Shown: positions 63,437 through 64,000 of the stretch, in pieces | Layout: the number at the start of each line of letters is the position of its first letter | How positions within the stretch are numbered: position 1 is the stretch's first letter | Assembly: GCA_964411985.1 (NCBI GenBank) | Contig: CAYPNF010000037.1 | Location: 1 to 64,000 of the forward strand | Length of the DNA: 64,000 nucleotides | Direction: 5' to 3' | Origin: CAYPNF01 sp964411985 | GTDB taxonomy: Bacteria; Verrucomicrobiota; Verrucomicrobiia; Limisphaerales; J093 | Translations under genes and position numbers: made by a program | The notes under the pieces: model-generated | The model's input: only the letters and a program-made list of their open reading frames with translations | What the model was told of the DNA's origin: nothing | Database searches by the model: none

Positions 63437-64000
63437 ATGGCCTCTGTCAAACCCTTTGCTGCAGTCCGCCCCAGACCAGACCTTGCCTCGCGGATTTGCG
63501 AGCTTCCCTATGATGTACTCTCTTCCGAGGAAGCCCGTCACCTCGCTAAGGGTAATAATGACAGTTTTTTTCACATTAGCAAACCGGAAATTGACCTCCC
63601 GATTGGAACTGACCCTTACTCCCCGGAGGTTTACAACGCCGGCCGCCGGGCTTTCCTTCGCCTTCTGTCCAGCGGCTGTCTTTCTCAGGATCCTGAACCC
63701 AGCTATTACCTCTATCGCCAGAAGATGGGGGGCCATGTTCAAACCGGCTTTGTGGGGGTGGCCAGTTGCCAGGAGTATCTGGAGGGGATCGTGAGGAGGC
63801 ATGAGTTTACCCGCGTGGAAAAGGAGGATGACCGCGTGCGCCACATCGAGACGGTGCAGGCACAGACCGGGCCGGCCTTTCTGCTCTACCCACACGACCC
63901 TGCCCTGGAGGCGATTATTCAGACCTATGTCGCCACCAAACCAGCAATCGCCTTTGTAGCGTCGGATGGGGTTGAACATGCTGGGTGGTGCATCACGGAG
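63437..64000 (+). CDS. DUF1015 family protein, cut by the window end
   Basis: The frame is open for 188 codons to the end of the window. It begins MASVKPFAAVRPRPDLASRI and continues CELPYDVLSSEEARHLA, NNDSFFHISKPEIDLP, YLYRQKMGGHVQTGFVGVAS and YLEGIVRRHEFTRVEKEDDR. This matches the DUF1015 family, in which the PYDV and H-x-P/KPE motifs and the RHEFT segment are conserved. In many genomes such genes lie close to D-3-phosphoglycerate dehydrogenase (serA), but I cannot see the next gene here. Function is not established. The ATG at 63437 fits the family start; no strong Shine-Dalgarno is present. Confidence 0.85.
   Translation, partial: MASVKPFAAVRPRPDLASRICELPYDVLSSEEARHLAKGNNDSFFHISKPEIDLPIGTDPYSPEVYNAGRRAFLRLLSSGCLSQDPEPSYYLYRQKMGGHVQTGFVGVASCQEYLEGIVRRHEFTRVEKEDDRVRHIETVQAQTGPAFLLYPHDPALEAIIQTYVATKPAIAFVASDGVEHAGWCITE

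Overview
The window looks like a chromosomal segment of a Verrucomicrobiota bacterium, most likely a soil or freshwater Limisphaerales/Pedosphaera-type organism. This is an inference from gene content: many secreted carbohydrate-active and Gfo/Idh/MocA-type proteins, FAD-dependent oxidoreductases with sugar-binding-like N-termini, a DUF5703 protein, a paired lepA-lepB-lepB locus, a giant SdrD_B/Ig/MBG protein, and a C-terminal module built on 'SSDxVxW...FYR' that is typical of this phylum. Base composition is moderately GC-rich. I see no rRNA, no convincing tRNA, no CRISPR array and no intact mobile element.

Layout. 0-3.5 kb: a small anchored protein, an eight-haem cytochrome c fused to HEAT and TPR repeats, and a GNAT acetyltransferase. 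3.8-12.5 kb: a sugar locus with a GPH-type sugar:cation symporter interrupted by one in-frame TAA, a GH94-like glycoside phosphorylase, and a convergent three-gene unit (Tat-exported Gfo/Idh/MocA oxidoreductase, tandem metallo-beta-lactamase-fold protein, secreted six-hairpin protein). 13.3-18.7 kb: a tightly coupled L-rhamnose-type operon (URO-D/methyltransferase-like protein, DUF5703 glycosidase-like protein with an inserted LamG domain, RhaT symporter, RhaM mutarotase). 18.7-23.8 kb: a secreted protein made of three flagellar hook (FlgE/F/G)-like modules, a small DUF6717-like protein and a WD40 protein. 24.2-33.0 kb: a five-gene catabolic operon led by a GH29 alpha-L-fucosidase, with an SSS symporter, an esterase, an FAD oxidoreductase and a propeller-like secreted protein.

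33-41.7 kb: hypB, hypA and a threonine-dehydrogenase-like protein that has lost its catalytic zinc ligands form an overlapping unit. Then come alr, a second zinc dehydrogenase that keeps its catalytic ligands, a HerA/DUF87-type ATPase, a dolichol-phosphate-mannose-synthase-like glycosyltransferase and an orphan CheR. 42-48 kb: an unassigned glycosidase-like protein coupled to a GH172 (DUF2961) protein, a DUF1848 protein and an AI-2E/PerM-family permease. 48-64 kb: two signal peptidase I paralogues downstream of lepA, an Hsp20, rpe, a 2331-residue surface protein, ftsH and the start of a DUF1015 gene.

What stands out: (1) the triple hook-module protein, with no flagellar gene beside it; (2) the zinc-site-less TDH-like protein translationally coupled to the nickel chaperones HypA and HypB, with no hydrogenase in the window; (3) both LepB paralogues carrying Arg where the catalytic Lys is expected; (4) a probable new glycosidase family next to GH172; (5) a single-stop symporter pseudogene. 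Functions are assigned from motifs read by eye; no database search was possible.
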